In this document: piece after piece, positions 51,621 to 60,491 of the stretch
Layout of the letters: each line of letters starts with the position of its first letter
How positions within the stretch are numbered: position 1 is the stretch's first letter
Source of the DNA: Leucobacter sp. 7(1)
GTDB taxonomy: Bacteria; Actinomycetota; Actinomycetes; Actinomycetales; Microbacteriaceae
Direction: 5' to 3'
DNA length: 64,000 bases
Assembly (NCBI RefSeq): GCF_900163635.1
Contig: NZ_FUID01000023.1
Coordinates: 27,703 to 91,702, forward strand
Made by a program: the position numbers and the translations under genes
The notes under the pieces: generated by a model
What the model was told of the DNA's origin: nothing
Databases searched by the model: none
Seen by the model: the letters and a program-made list of their open reading frames with translations, nothing else

Positions 51621-52970
51621 ATGAACGATCCGCAGATTGCCCCACTCCACTCCCCCCAGGGCTCACTTCACGAACGCCACACTCGCGTGATGCCGGACTG
51701 GATGTCGCTCTACTATGACGAGCCTCTTGAACTGCTCTCCGGTGCCGGGCGCACAGTGCAGGGAAGTGATGGTCGCAGCTACCTCGACTGTTTCGGCGGC
51801 CTGCTCGCAACGATGGTGGGCCACAATATCCCTGAAATCACCGAAGCGATTCAGCGACAGGCGGCACGCATCCTGCACTCCTCGACGCTCTACCTGCTGA
51901 GCGGACAGGTCCGACTCGCTGAGCGACTTGCTGCAGCAAGCCGCATGCGCGATCCCCGCGTGTTTTTCGTCAATTCCGGGAGCGAAGCGGTGGAAACAGC
52001 GCTCCTCATCACGACCGCCCATGCCTCAAGCAACCAGGTCCTCGCGCTGCGCGGCAGTTACCCCGGCCGAAGCTTTGGCACCGTGGCGACCACTGGGATC
52101 CGGGCTTGGTCCGCCACAGGTTTCAGCCCGCTCCAGGTCAGCTACCTCCACAGTGGGTACCGATACCGCAGCCCATTCCGGGCACTGGAGGATGCGGCAT
52201 TTGTTGATGCCTGTATTGATGAGATGCGCACAATCATCGAAACGAGCACCAGTGGCCGCATCGCCGCAATGCTCGTCGAGCCAGTACAGGGAGCCGGCGG
52301 GTTTGCGGAACCCCCCGCGGGCTTCTTTGCTCGGACGAAGGGAGTGCTCGATGAATACGGGATCCCGCTCATCTCAGATGAGGTGCAGACCGCCTGGGGC
52401 CGTACCGGTCGCTCCCCCTATGGCATCCACGCACACGGTGTTGACGCTGAGGTCTTGACACTCGCCAAGGGCATTGCCAACGGGCTTTCGATCGGGGCGG
52501 TCGTCGCGGAGGCCGAGATCATGCACAGCCTTCCCGCGCACAGTATCTCGACGGCCGGAGGAAACCCGATCGCGATGGCCGCCGCCAACGCGACGCTCGA
52601 CTACATCGAGGACCACGATTTGATCTCACACGCGGACCAGATCGGTGCGAAACTTCAGCACGGGCTGCACGACCTTGCGAGCCGCCTCCCCGCGCTGATC
52701 GGAGAGATTCGTGGCGCAGGGCTCATGATTGGTGTGGAACTGATCCGCCCGGGGAGTACCGATCCAGCGCCTGAGCTCGCCGTCGCCGCGGTCGAACGAG
52801 CCCGCAAGCTGGGACTTCTCATTGGGCGAGGCGGGCTGTATGGGAATGTGCTCCGCGTCACCCCACCGATGACAATTACCGCCGCGGAGGCCGAGACCGC
52901 GCTTGAACTGCTGGGCGAGACGCTGCAGACGGTCGATGCCGCAGCTCGTCAAGCCGAGGTGACGTCCTAA
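51621..52970 (+). CDS. Class III aminotransferase (AGXT2/omega-amino acid type)
   Basis: A 449-residue PLP-dependent aminotransferase. Motifs are YLDCFGGLLATMVGHNIPEI near the N terminus, FVNSGSEAVETALLI, the PLP-stacking ISDEVQTAWGRTG, and the Schiff-base lysine in LTLAKGIANGLSIGAV, then STAGGNPIAMAAA. The N-terminal pattern resembles alanine-glyoxylate aminotransferase 2, which also accepts beta-amino acids; omega- or beta-amino acids are likely substrates. Start ATG 51621 is supported by the leaderless promoter. Its TAA shares a base with the ATG of the SDR gene. It is divergent from the nine-gene operon. Confidence 0.9.
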   Translation: MNDPQIAPLHSPQGSLHERHTRVMPDWMSLYYDEPLELLSGAGRTVQGSDGRSYLDCFGGLLATMVGHNIPEITEAIQRQAARILHSSTLYLLSGQVRLAERLAAASRMRDPRVFFVNSGSEAVETALLITTAHASSNQVLALRGSYPGRSFGTVATTGIRAWSATGFSPLQVSYLHSGYRYRSPFRALEDAAFVDACIDEMRTIIETSTSGRIAAMLVEPVQGAGGFAEPPAGFFARTKGVLDEYGIPLISDEVQTAWGRTGRSPYGIHAHGVDAEVLTLAKGIANGLSIGAVVAEAEIMHSLPAHSISTAGGNPIAMAAANATLDYIEDHDLISHADQIGAKLQHGLHDLASRLPALIGEIRGAGLMIGVELIRPGSTDPAPELAVAAVERARKLGLLIGRGGLYGNVLRVTPPMTITAAEAETALELLGETLQTVDAAARQAEVTS

Positions 52971-53809
52971 TGCCTCGCTCGAATCCCCGCCCCAGCTCCG
53001 CACCCATTCTCACGCCTGAAGCCGAACTTCCGGCCCGCCCGCGCCGAGCGCTCATCACCGGAGGTGCCCGCGGACTCGGTCGCGCATTCGCACTGGACCT
53101 GGCACGGGCGGGGTGGGACGTTGCAGTGATCGACCGTGATCTTGCTGGCCACCTCGAATTCCCGGAGGAGGCTGCGTCGGCACCGATCCTCGACGCACTC
53201 CAGGCCCAGCCGGGCACACACCTCGCCTACCCAGCCGATGTCACGGACCCACGCAGCCTGTATGAGGTCATGGCAGAACTGACTACACAGTGGGGAACTC
53301 TCGATGCGCTCGTCTGCAACGCCGGTGGCGGGAGCGGCGAACTCCTCGGAAATCGCGCATCGACGATGAGTCTCGCTGAGCTGCGTGACGCTCTTGAACG
53401 AAACCTGGTGGGGACCGTCGCAACGGTGCAGGCGGCGCTCCCGCTGCTGAGCATCGGTGATGACGCCGCGATCCTCACAATGTCGTCGTTGAACGGGCTG
53501 GAACCCACCGCGACGGGGAGCTACGCCCACTACGGAGTCGCGAAAGCCGCGGTCGCTCACTACTCGCGCTATCTCGCTCGCGACCTCGGCCCTCAGGGTA
53601 TCCGGGTTAACTGCCTCGCCCCCGGGCCGATTGCGACCGGTCGCCTGGTACACCGCATGGCGGAAAACCCCACCGCGAACGCGTCCGTCCGCAATGCGCT
53701 GGGCCGGATCGGCACGGTGGAGGACGTCGTCCCGCTGGTGCGATTCCTCCTGAGCCCCGAGGCGGGCTACCTCACGGGGCAGGTCATCCGCATCGACGGC
53801 GGGCTGTAG
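52970..53809 (+). CDS. Short-chain dehydrogenase/reductase
   Basis: A 279-residue SDR oxidoreductase. The nucleotide-binding motif is ITGGARGLGRAFALDLA, followed by CNAGGGSGE; the catalytic serine lies in LTMSSLNGL and the Tyr-Lys pair in YAHYGVAKAAV; LGPQGIRVNCLAPGPIATG and YLTGQVIRIDGG complete the classical family. It should interconvert an alcohol and a ketone in the same pathway as the aminotransferase, whose stop codon it overlaps (TAATG). It ends one base before the convergent menA gene with no visible terminator. Confidence 0.9.
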   Translation: MPRSNPRPSSAPILTPEAELPARPRRALITGGARGLGRAFALDLARAGWDVAVIDRDLAGHLEFPEEAASAPILDALQAQPGTHLAYPADVTDPRSLYEVMAELTTQWGTLDALVCNAGGGSGELLGNRASTMSLAELRDALERNLVGTVATVQAALPLLSIGDDAAILTMSSLNGLEPTATGSYAHYGVAKAAVAHYSRYLARDLGPQGIRVNCLAPGPIATGRLVHRMAENPTANASVRNALGRIGTVEDVVPLVRFLLSPEAGYLTGQVIRIDGGL

Positions 53810-54766
53810 CTAAAACGCGAAGGCGACGCCGAGCAGTACGCCGTAGGCAAGCGCAGCGAGGCTGGTGAGCTGGAGCACGAGGATCAGCTCGCGCGGGGTC
53901 TTCGCGGTCAGCACGATGACGATGCACGGGATCACGATGAGCAGCACCAGCCAAACAAGTACCATGCCGGAGTTCGCGAAGCCGAACATCGCGGGAACCA
54001 CGAAGGGCAGCAACAGGCACACCACAAACAGGATCCGGGAGGGGAGATCCCCGATCCGGACGGCGAGCGTGCGCTTGCCCGCAAGGCGATCCGTGGGGAT
54101 GTCGCGGATGTTGTTGACGATCAGCACGGCGACCGCGAAGAAGCCCACACCGGCGCCCGCGAACCATTCCTCCTGGGTCCGCACATCGGTCTGCAGCCAG
54201 ACGGTGCCGACCGTCGCGACGAGCCCGAAGAAGACAAACACGACAACTTCGCCGAGGCCGGCGTAGCCGTAGGGGCGTTTGCCGCCCGTGTAGAACCAGG
54301 CCGCGATGATCGCGACGATTCCGAGCGCGAGGAACCACCACCGGCCGCTGAGCGTCACCGCGACGAGTCCGGCGACGGCCGCCAGCCCGAAGAACACAAG
54401 CGCGAGCATGAGCACCCGCTTCGGGTTCACAAGTCCGGAGCCGGTGAGGCGTGCCGGGCCGACCCGGAACTCGTCGGTGCCGCGCACCCCGTCGGAGTAG
54501 TCGTTCGCGTAGTTCACACCGATCTGCAGGAACACCGCGACGGCGAGCGCAAGCAACGTGAGCGTCAGGGAGAAACCCTGCACCATGTGCGCGATCCCGG
54601 CACCGGCCGCGACGGGTGCCACCGCGAGCGGCAGGGTGCGCAGCCGCGCGCCACCCACCCAGTTGCGCCAGGTGATGCGGGGTTCGCCCCCCGCGGCAAC
54701 GCTGGTTTCCGCGGCGGCGCGCACCGCCGGGTTGCCCGACCGTCGCCGATCCTTCGCCTGGTTCAC
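53810..54766 (-). CDS. menA: 1,4-dihydroxy-2-naphthoate polyprenyltransferase
   Basis: A 318-residue UbiA-family membrane enzyme that attaches the polyprenyl chain to 1,4-dihydroxy-2-naphthoate with loss of CO2. Diphosphate/magnesium motifs are NYANDYSDGVRGTDE and NNIRDIPTDRLAGKRTLAV; about eight membrane segments follow the soluble N terminus. Start GTG 54766 overlaps the menE stop (GTGA), which indicates coupling; upstream frame extension to 54898 would run through menE. The N terminus (NQAKDRRRSGNPAVRAA) is longer than in many homologues. Confidence 0.95.
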   Translation of the reverse strand: MNQAKDRRRSGNPAVRAAAETSVAAGGEPRITWRNWVGGARLRTLPLAVAPVAAGAGIAHMVQGFSLTLTLLALAVAVFLQIGVNYANDYSDGVRGTDEFRVGPARLTGSGLVNPKRVLMLALVFFGLAAVAGLVAVTLSGRWWFLALGIVAIIAAWFYTGGKRPYGYAGLGEVVVFVFFGLVATVGTVWLQTDVRTQEEWFAGAGVGFFAVAVLIVNNIRDIPTDRLAGKRTLAVRIGDLPSRILFVVCLLLPFVVPAMFGFANSGMVLVWLVLLIVIPCIVIVLTAKTPRELILVLQLTSLAALAYGVLLGVAFAF

Positions 54767-56001
54767 GCGTGGTCCTCTCCTGTGGCTCGCCGCGTTTCGC
54801 GGAAGCTGTCGCGTACTCGCCCGATCCACTCGCCGAGCGCGGCGAGGTCTGGTTTGCCTCCGGGGAGGCGGGGCATCTGCTCGGTCTCGGTGACCCACTC
54901 CGGCACCGCGGCGACGCCGAGCTTGGCACGTACGGCCTCCCGGACGGCGTCGAAGCCGAGTGCGTCAGCGGGAGCCGGATCCGGCGTCTCAATCACGAGC
55001 GTCACCCGTTCACCCCACTCGGGATGGGGGGCAGCCAGTGCCACAGTCGTGTCCCACCCGGGGAGTTCCCGAACCACCCGCTCCACCTCGTCGAGGGAGA
55101 CGTTGATGCCACCGGAAATCAGGACGCGGTCGAGCCGCCCGGTGACGGTCAACATGCCGCCGAGCAGTTCGCCGGCGTCGCCCGTGCGGTACCACCGGAT
55201 CGGCGCCCCGTCGCGGTCGGTCTCGGCGAGGAAGCGGTCCGCGGTCAGCGCGGCGTCCCCGACGTATCCGAGGGCGAGCGAGCTCCCCGCGAGCTGTACC
55301 TCTCCGGCGCGGATCCGCACCAGGGTATCCCCGATCTCGACCCCGTCGTAGACGCAGCCGCCCGCGGTCTCGGTCATGCCGTAGCTCCGTTTGAGCGCCA
55401 CGCCGAGTTCATGGCAGCGCTGCCGGAGGGCAACCGAAATGGCCTGGCCTCCCACAAGTACCGCGTCAAAACGTCGCAGTACTTCGGCTGCTGCGGGATC
55501 CGCCGCGGCGTGATCTAGGAGACGCGTCAGTTGCACTGGGACGAGGGATACGTAGCGGCGCTCGGCCGTCATCGTCTCGGCCGCGGCGAGTAACTGTGCG
55601 GGATCAAAGGCCCCATCAGCGAACACCGGTTCGCACTCGGAGAGCGCGCTGCGGATGAGCATCTGCAGACCCGAGATGAGGTGCACGGGCAGTGCCACGA
55701 GCCACTGCCCTGGTCCGCCGAGGCGCTCGTGGGTCGCCGCGGCGCTCGCCCGCAGCGCGTCCGCGGAGAGCGCGACTGCCTTCGGGATCCCGCTGGACCC
55801 GGAGGTGCGCACCACCACGGCGGCCCCCTCGGGCAACGGGGTGTGCTGCAGTTCGTGCACGGCCGCGGCGTCAGCCCCCTCGCCGCCTCCCGGGGGAAGC
55901 GGCAAGACAGGGGCCCCGCCGGCCAGCGCGTCCTGCAGCGCGGCCACAAGCCAGGCACGATCCTCGGTGGGAATGGCGCGAAGTCCGTTGGGCGAAGTCA
56001 C
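54763..56001 (-). CDS. menE: o-Succinylbenzoate-CoA ligase
   Basis: A 412-residue acyl-adenylating enzyme that activates o-succinylbenzoate with CoA in menaquinone synthesis. The ATP motif is VVRTSGSSGIPKAVALS, followed by YGMTETAGGCVYDG, RWYRTGDAGEL and RLDRVLISGGINVSLDEVE; the C-terminal adenylation lysine is in RLPGGKPDL. GTG 56001 is the likely start because TACCCT ends six bases before it (leaderless); an upstream TTG at 56043 would overlap the neighbouring IclR gene. It overlaps menA by four bases. Confidence 0.93.
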   Translation of the reverse strand: MTSPNGLRAIPTEDRAWLVAALQDALAGGAPVLPLPPGGGEGADAAAVHELQHTPLPEGAAVVVRTSGSSGIPKAVALSADALRASAAATHERLGGPGQWLVALPVHLISGLQMLIRSALSECEPVFADGAFDPAQLLAAAETMTAERRYVSLVPVQLTRLLDHAAADPAAAEVLRRFDAVLVGGQAISVALRQRCHELGVALKRSYGMTETAGGCVYDGVEIGDTLVRIRAGEVQLAGSSLALGYVGDAALTADRFLAETDRDGAPIRWYRTGDAGELLGGMLTVTGRLDRVLISGGINVSLDEVERVVRELPGWDTTVALAAPHPEWGERVTLVIETPDPAPADALGFDAVREAVRAKLGVAAVPEWVTETEQMPRLPGGKPDLAALGEWIGRVRDSFRETRRATGEDHA

Positions 56002-56007
56002 CCCTCC

Positions 56008-56013
56008 AGGGTA
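56008..56013 (-). promoter_or_regulatory. -10 box TACCCT of leaderless menE
   Basis: On the minus strand TACCCT is followed after six bases by GTG 56001. Confidence 0.55.
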
Positions 56014-56029
56014 CTCCGTGCGTCCGGAG

Positions 56030-56794
56030 TTATTCCCCCGCAAGCTCCTGCGCCGCGCGAGTGAGCTCGACCACGGCGCGCTCCACGATCGCGTCGGTCA
56101 TGCGCGCGGAGGGTCCCGAGATCGACAGCGCCGCGGGCGGCACCGCTCCGGGTACCGCCACAGCGATGCACCGCACCCCAACTTCCTGCTCTCCGTCATC
56201 GATCGCGAACCCACGACTCCGGGTGGCCTGGAGGTCCGCAATCAGAGCGTTGGCGCTCGTCAGCGTCGTCCCGGTATAGGCGGGCAGGCCGGTGCGGTCG
56301 AGAATGGCGCGGACCCGCCGTTCGGGAAGGGTTGCGAGCATGGCTTTGCCAACGCCGCTCGCGTGCGGCAGCACGCGCCGTCCCACCTCCGTGAACATCC
56401 GCATGCGGTGTCGCGACGGCACCTGCGCGACGTAGGCAACAAGATCACCCTCGAGGATCGCAAGGTTCGCGGTTTCCTGTGCGATCTCCTCGAGCGCGAC
56501 GAGTGCCCCGCGCGCCGATTCCGCGAGCGGCGGGGTGGCCCGCTCCCCGAGGCCAATCAGTTTGGGCCCGAGCGAGTAGTCACGGTTTTTCAGCTGCCGC
56601 GCCGCGCCGAGGTCAAGCAGGGTGCGGAGGAGCCTATGCGCCGTCGGGACGGCGAGGCCTGCTCGCGCGGCAACCTCCGTGAGCGGGAGCGGGGTCTCCG
56701 CATCGGCCAACACGTCGAGGACGTTGAAGGCACGCGAGACGGATTGCACCTGACCAGGAGTTTCTGACAGTTCTCGTACGGATGTATCGTCCAT
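56030..56794 (-). CDS. IclR-family regulator divergent from malate synthase
   Basis: A 254-residue IclR-type regulator: winged helix [40 protein letters not shown], and effector domain [19 protein letters not shown] with [20 protein letters not shown]. Start ATG 56794 follows TATAGT by six bases (leaderless). It is divergent from the malate synthase gene, as IclR-type glyoxylate-bypass regulators often are; glyoxylate or pyruvate are classical effectors of such proteins, so control of malate synthase is likely. A palindrome AATGGA-TAC-TCCATT lies between the two genes. Confidence 0.9.
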   Translation of the reverse strand: MDDTSVRELSETPGQVQSVSRAFNVLDVLADAETPLPLTEVAARAGLAVPTAHRLLRTLLDLGAARQLKNRDYSLGPKLIGLGERATPPLAESARGALVALEEIAQETANLAILEGDLVAYVAQVPSRHRMRMFTEVGRRVLPHASGVGKAMLATLPERRVRAILDRTGLPAYTGTTLTSANALIADLQATRSRGFAIDDGEQEVGVRCIAVAVPGAVPPAALSISGPSARMTDAIVERAVVELTRAAQELAGE

Positions 56795-56800
56795 CACTCC

Positions 56801-56806
56801 ACTATA
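56801..56806 (-). promoter_or_regulatory. -10 box TATAGT of the leaderless IclR gene
   Basis: On the minus strand TATAGT is followed after six bases by ATG 56794. It lies next to the palindrome at 56810-56824, so bound regulator would block it. Confidence 0.55.
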
Positions 56807-56809
56807 CGG

Positions 56810-56824
56810 AATGGATACTCCATT
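56810..56824. promoter_or_regulatory. Candidate IclR operator between iclR-type gene and malate synthase
   Basis: AATGGA-TAC-TCCATT is a perfect 6-3-6 palindrome of the size and form of IclR-family sites. It lies three bases upstream of the regulator's -10 box and 63 bases before the malate synthase start. Confidence 0.6.
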
Positions 56825-56887
56825 TCTTCCCACTGGCGCCTATGGTGGACAGTAGTTCCCCATTGGACCCGCAGCATTGGAGCTTGC

Positions 56888-59131
56888 ATGACCACCTATG
56901 TCTCCCGCGCCGACCTCTCCGTCGCCGAGCCAATTCGCGCGTTTGCCGAGGAGAGCCTCGACCGTCACAAGCTCGACGCCGACGCGTTCTGGGCCGGGGT
57001 CAGCGCAATCGTGCACGAGTTCGCCCCCCGCAACGCGGCCCTGCTCCGCACCCGCGACGAGCTGCAGCGTCAGATCGACGCCTTCCACAAGGAACAGCCC
57101 GGGGTGCCGGATCCCGCCGCCTACCGCGCGTTCCTGACCGAAATTGGCTACCTCGCCCCCGAGCCGGGCGAGGTCCGCGTGACCACCGAGAACGTCGCCC
57201 CGGAGATCGCGCAGCTCGCCGGGCCACAACTTGTTGTTCCGATCCTGAACGCACGCTTCGCGATCAACGCCGTCAACGCGCGCTGGGGTTCGCTCTACGA
57301 CGCGCTCTACGGCACGGACGCAATCTCGCAGGCCGGGGAGCTCGCCCCCGGCTCCGCATACAACCCGAAGCGCGGAGCCGCCGTGATCGCCCGCGGCCGC
57401 GAGTTCCTCGACACCGTCGCAGCCCTCGCGGGATCCGGCACCGCTGGATCCGGCACCGCAGGATCCGGCACCGCAGGATCCGGCACCGCAGGATCCGGCA
57501 CCGCCTCGCACACGGGAAGCACCGGCTACGCGATCCAGGACGGGGCGCTCGTCGTGACCCTCGCGGATGGTTCGAACGCTGGGCTCGCAGATCCCACCGC
57601 GCTTGTCGGGTACACCGGTTCCGCGGAGGCCCCGGAGACAATCGTGCTCGTGCACCACGGTATCCACGCCGAGATCCTGATCGATCGCACCGGCCCCATC
57701 GGATCCACCGACACCGCGGGCATCCAGGACATCGTCCTTGAAGCTGCTCTCACCACGATCATGGACCTCGAAGACTCGGTCGCAGCAGTCGACGCCGAAG
57801 ACAAAGCGCTCGGCTACCGCAACTGGCGCGGCCTCATGGCCGGCACCCTCACCGAGGAGATCAGCAAGGGCGGCAAGACGTTCACGCGCCGCATGGCCGC
57901 GGACCGCGTCTACACGGCGCCCGACGGCGGCACCGTCACGCTGCCGGGCCGCTCGGTGCTGTTCGTGCGCAACGTGGGCCACCTCATGCTCGGCGACTCG
58001 ATCCTCGATCGTGATGGGGCGGAGACCCCAGAGGGCATCATCGATGCGATCATGACGGCGCTCGGCTCCCTCGATGATCTGCGCGGCGAGCTCGCGAACT
58101 CGCGCACGCCGTCAATGTACATCGTGAAGCCGAAGATGCACGGCCCCGACGAGGCCGCGTTCACCGCCGAACTGTTCGGGCGCGTGGAGGAGCTGCTGGG
58201 ACTCCCGGCCCGCACGCTGAAGGTCGGCATCATGGACGAGGAGCGTCGCACCTCTGCGAACCTCGCGGCCTCGATCGCCGCCGCCGCGGACCGGGTTGCG
58301 TTCATCAACACCGGCTTCCTCGATCGCACCGGCGACGAGATCCACACGTCCATGCACGCCGGGCCCTTCCTCTCGAAGGACGCAATCCGTTCAGCTCCGT
58401 GGCTCGGCACTTATGAGGCGCGCAACGTGGTCATCGGCGTCGCGAGCGGCCTCGACGGGCACGCCCAGATTGGCAAGGGCATGTGGGCCATGCCGGATCT
58501 GATGGCCGCGATGTTGGAGCAGAAGATCGGACACGTCCGCGCCGGCGCCTCGACAGCCTGGGTGCCGTCGCCGACCGCCGCGACGCTACACGCGATCCAC
58601 TACCACCAGGCCGACGCGTTCGCAGCGCGGGCCGAGGTCACGGCCGCGGCCCCCGTGGGCGACTCCCTCGACACGCTGCTCCAGATCCCGCTCGCTGGGG
58701 CGGGAGACCTCGACGCCGAGACCGTCGCCGCGGAGCTCGAGAACAGCTCGCAGTCGATCCTCGGCTACGTGGTGCGCTGGATCGACCAGGGCATCGGCTG
58801 CTCGAAGGTGCCGGATCTGCGAGACATCGCCCTCATGGAGGATCGCGCGACACTCCGGATCTCCGCGCAGCTGCTGGCGAACTGGCTGCTGCACGGTGTC
58901 ATCACCGAAGCGGAGATCGATGCGGCGCTGACACGCTGCGCGGCCGTGGTCGATCGACAGAACGCATCCGACCCGCTCTACGAGAAGCTCCTTGGAGCGG
59001 ACGGGGCCACGCCCGGTCTCGCGTTCACGGCGGCACGCCGCCTCATCGTGGAGGGCGCAGCACAGCCGAGCGGCTACACCGAACCGCTGCTGCACGAACT
59101 GCGCCGCGCAAAGAAGGCCGAGCAGGCGTAA
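56888..59131 (+). CDS. glcB: Malate synthase G
   Basis: A 747-residue malate synthase that condenses glyoxylate with acetyl-CoA to malate, completing the glyoxylate bypass. Recognisable blocks are [75 protein letters not shown] and the catalytic-base segment [16 protein letters not shown] precedes the ATG by five bases. The protein is about 25 residues longer than the usual 720-730, accounted for by five GSGTA repeats at residues 182-206, near the start of the inserted alpha/beta region. It should be cytosolic and under IclR control. Confidence 0.95.
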   Translation: MTTYVSRADLSVAEPIRAFAEESLDRHKLDADAFWAGVSAIVHEFAPRNAALLRTRDELQRQIDAFHKEQPGVPDPAAYRAFLTEIGYLAPEPGEVRVTTENVAPEIAQLAGPQLVVPILNARFAINAVNARWGSLYDALYGTDAISQAGELAPGSAYNPKRGAAVIARGREFLDTVAALAGSGTAGSGTAGSGTAGSGTAGSGTASHTGSTGYAIQDGALVVTLADGSNAGLADPTALVGYTGSAEAPETIVLVHHGIHAEILIDRTGPIGSTDTAGIQDIVLEAALTTIMDLEDSVAAVDAEDKALGYRNWRGLMAGTLTEEISKGGKTFTRRMAADRVYTAPDGGTVTLPGRSVLFVRNVGHLMLGDSILDRDGAETPEGIIDAIMTALGSLDDLRGELANSRTPSMYIVKPKMHGPDEAAFTAELFGRVEELLGLPARTLKVGIMDEERRTSANLAASIAAAADRVAFINTGFLDRTGDEIHTSMHAGPFLSKDAIRSAPWLGTYEARNVVIGVASGLDGHAQIGKGMWAMPDLMAAMLEQKIGHVRAGASTAWVPSPTAATLHAIHYHQADAFAARAEVTAAAPVGDSLDTLLQIPLAGAGDLDAETVAAELENSSQSILGYVVRWIDQGIGCSKVPDLRDIALMEDRATLRISAQLLANWLLHGVITEAEIDAALTRCAAVVDRQNASDPLYEKLLGADGATPGLAFTAARRLIVEGAAQPSGYTEPLLHELRRAKKAEQA
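57431..57505 (+). repeat. In-frame 15-bp minisatellite, five copies, within malate synthase
   Basis: Five near-identical units GGATCCGGCACCGCA (last base T, A, A, A, C) run from 57431 to 57505 and encode GSGTA five times. The array keeps the reading frame and would make a flexible linker; copy number could change by slippage. Confidence 0.95.
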
Positions 59132-59152
59132 CACCGCTCCCTGCCTCACCGT

Positions 59153-59224
59153 AACCGAGGCATCTTGCCGAAAGTGACCGAATTTCCGAGGAATTTGGGT
59201 CGTTCTCGGCAAGATGCCTCGGTT
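59153..59224. terminator. Long-armed hairpin after malate synthase (element A)
   Basis: Arms 59153-59185 and 59192-59224 with the outer 19 bases perfectly paired and the inner part imperfect. It ends in CCTCGGTTTCGGCG and contains AAAGTGACC, both features shared with the hairpin at 59397. Confidence 0.75.
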
Positions 59225-59265
59225 TCGGCGTTTCTTGGGGGCGAGCGCTGGGCGTGGCGGTGCGT

Positions 59266-59393
59266 GCCAGGCCGGGCCGTGGCGAGGCCGGCCAGGCCGG
59301 GCCGTGGCGAGGCCGGCCAGGCCAGGCCGGGCCGGGCCGTGCCGTGCCGTGCCGTGCCGTGCCGTGGCGAGGCCGGCCAGGCCAGGCCACACC
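59266..59393. repeat. GC-rich tandem repeats in the malate synthase-menB gap
   Basis: A 25-base unit beginning GCCAGGCCGGGCCGTGG occurs twice in tandem (59266-59315), then a variant copy with six GCCGT pentamers (59336-59365) and a partial copy to about 59390. The stretch lies between two long-armed hairpins in a 409-base gap without a gene. Likely a hypervariable locus. Confidence 0.85.
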
Positions 59394-59396
59394 CAT

Positions 59397-59466
59397 ACCG
59401 AGGCGTTTTATCTAAAGTGACCCAAGTTTCGTGGAACTGGGCTCACTCTAGATAAAACGCCTCGGT
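59397..59466. terminator. Long-armed hairpin before menB end (element B)
   Basis: Arms 59397-59429 and 59435-59466, the outer 18 bases perfectly paired. It shares ACCGAGGC, AAAGTGACC and CTCGGTTTCGGCG with the hairpin at 59153, while the intervening arm sequence differs. It is 75 bases from the menB stop on the minus strand. Confidence 0.75.
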
Positions 59467-59540
59467 TTCGGCGGGTGCGGGCGGGTTGCCGCGGGTCGAA
59501 GCAGGAACCCGGCCCCCGCGGGCCCACCTCGCCGCGCACC

Positions 59541-60455
59541 CTAGTAGTGGTACGGGAACGGGCTCCAGTCGGGATCCCGCTTCTCGAGGAACGAGTCGCG
59601 CCCCTCCACCGCTTCGTCGGTGCCGTAGGCGAGACGGGTGGTCTCCCCGGCGAAGAGCTGCTGGCCCACGATCCCATCATCGACGGCGTTCATCGCGTAT
59701 TTGAGCATGCGAATCGCCGTTGGCGACTTTCCGAGAATGGTGCGCGCCCATGCGATGCCGGTGCGCTCAAGTTCCACGTGCGGCACGACCTCGTTGACGG
59801 CCCCGATCTCGCGGGCGCGGTCCGCCGAGTACTCCTCCGCGAGGAAGAAGATCTCGCGGGCAAACTTCTGCCCCACCTGGCGCGCAAAGTACGCGCTGCC
59901 GTAGCCGGCATCGAACGATCCCACGTCGGCATCGGTCTGCTTGAACTTTGCGTGCTCGCGGGAGGCGATTGTCAGATCGCACACCACGTTGAGCGAGTGT
60001 CCGCCGCCCGCGGCCCAGCCGGGAACGAGCGCGATGACAACCTTCGGCATGAACCGGATGAGGCGCTGCACCTCGAGGATATGCAACCGCCCCGCCCGGG
60101 CCGTGGCCTCCGGCCCGACCGCGGTCTCGTCGTCGGAGTACTTGTACCCGTCGCGGCCACGAATCCGCTGGTCGCCGCCGGAGCAGAACGCCCAGCCCCC
60201 GTCGCGCGGGGACGGGCCGTTCCCGGTCAACAAGACCACGCCCACCCGAGGGTTCACCCGCACGCGGTCCAGCGCGTCGTAGAGCTCATCGACGGTGTGA
60301 GGCCGGAAGGCGTTGCGCACCTCGGGCCGGTTGAACGCGACGCGCGCGATCCGGCCGTCGAGGCTCAGGTGAGCGGTGATGTCGGTGTAACCCGCCGCCC
60401 CCGGGGCAACTTCCCACTCGGACGGGTCGAAGATCTCAGAAACCTGCTGCGTCAT
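59541..60455 (-). CDS. menB: 1,4-Dihydroxy-2-naphthoyl-CoA synthase
   Basis: A 304-residue crotonase-family enzyme that cyclises o-succinylbenzoyl-CoA to the naphthoyl-CoA in menaquinone synthesis. Motifs are FCSGGDQRIRGRDGYKY, LVPGWAAGGGHSLNVVCDLT with the oxyanion glycines, DVGSFDAGYGSAYFARQVGQ (usually DGGYGS; Ala replaces one Gly) and the C-terminal GRDSFLEKRDPDWSPFPY. Start ATG 60455 follows TAGGCT by six bases, so it is leaderless. The length matches actinobacterial MenB. Confidence 0.95.
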   Translation of the reverse strand: MTQQVSEIFDPSEWEVAPGAAGYTDITAHLSLDGRIARVAFNRPEVRNAFRPHTVDELYDALDRVRVNPRVGVVLLTGNGPSPRDGGWAFCSGGDQRIRGRDGYKYSDDETAVGPEATARAGRLHILEVQRLIRFMPKVVIALVPGWAAGGGHSLNVVCDLTIASREHAKFKQTDADVGSFDAGYGSAYFARQVGQKFAREIFFLAEEYSADRAREIGAVNEVVPHVELERTGIAWARTILGKSPTAIRMLKYAMNAVDDGIVGQQLFAGETTRLAYGTDEAVEGRDSFLEKRDPDWSPFPYHY

Positions 60456-60461
60456 GCCCTC

Positions 60462-60467
60462 AGCCTA
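60462..60467 (-). promoter_or_regulatory. -10 box TAGGCT of leaderless menB
   Basis: On the minus strand TAGGCT is followed after six bases by ATG 60455. Confidence 0.55.
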
Positions 60468-60491
60468 TTCGGCTGGCCCCGCTCCCTGGCA

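Noticed and set aside
57431..57505. Tandem units in malate synthase considered as a CRISPR-like array
   Set aside because: Units are 15 bases, contiguous without spacers and in frame; no cas genes are present.
59132..59540. Search for a gene or mobile element in the repeat-rich gap
   Set aside because: Only hairpins and GC repeats are seen; no transposase-like coding and no flanking target duplication.
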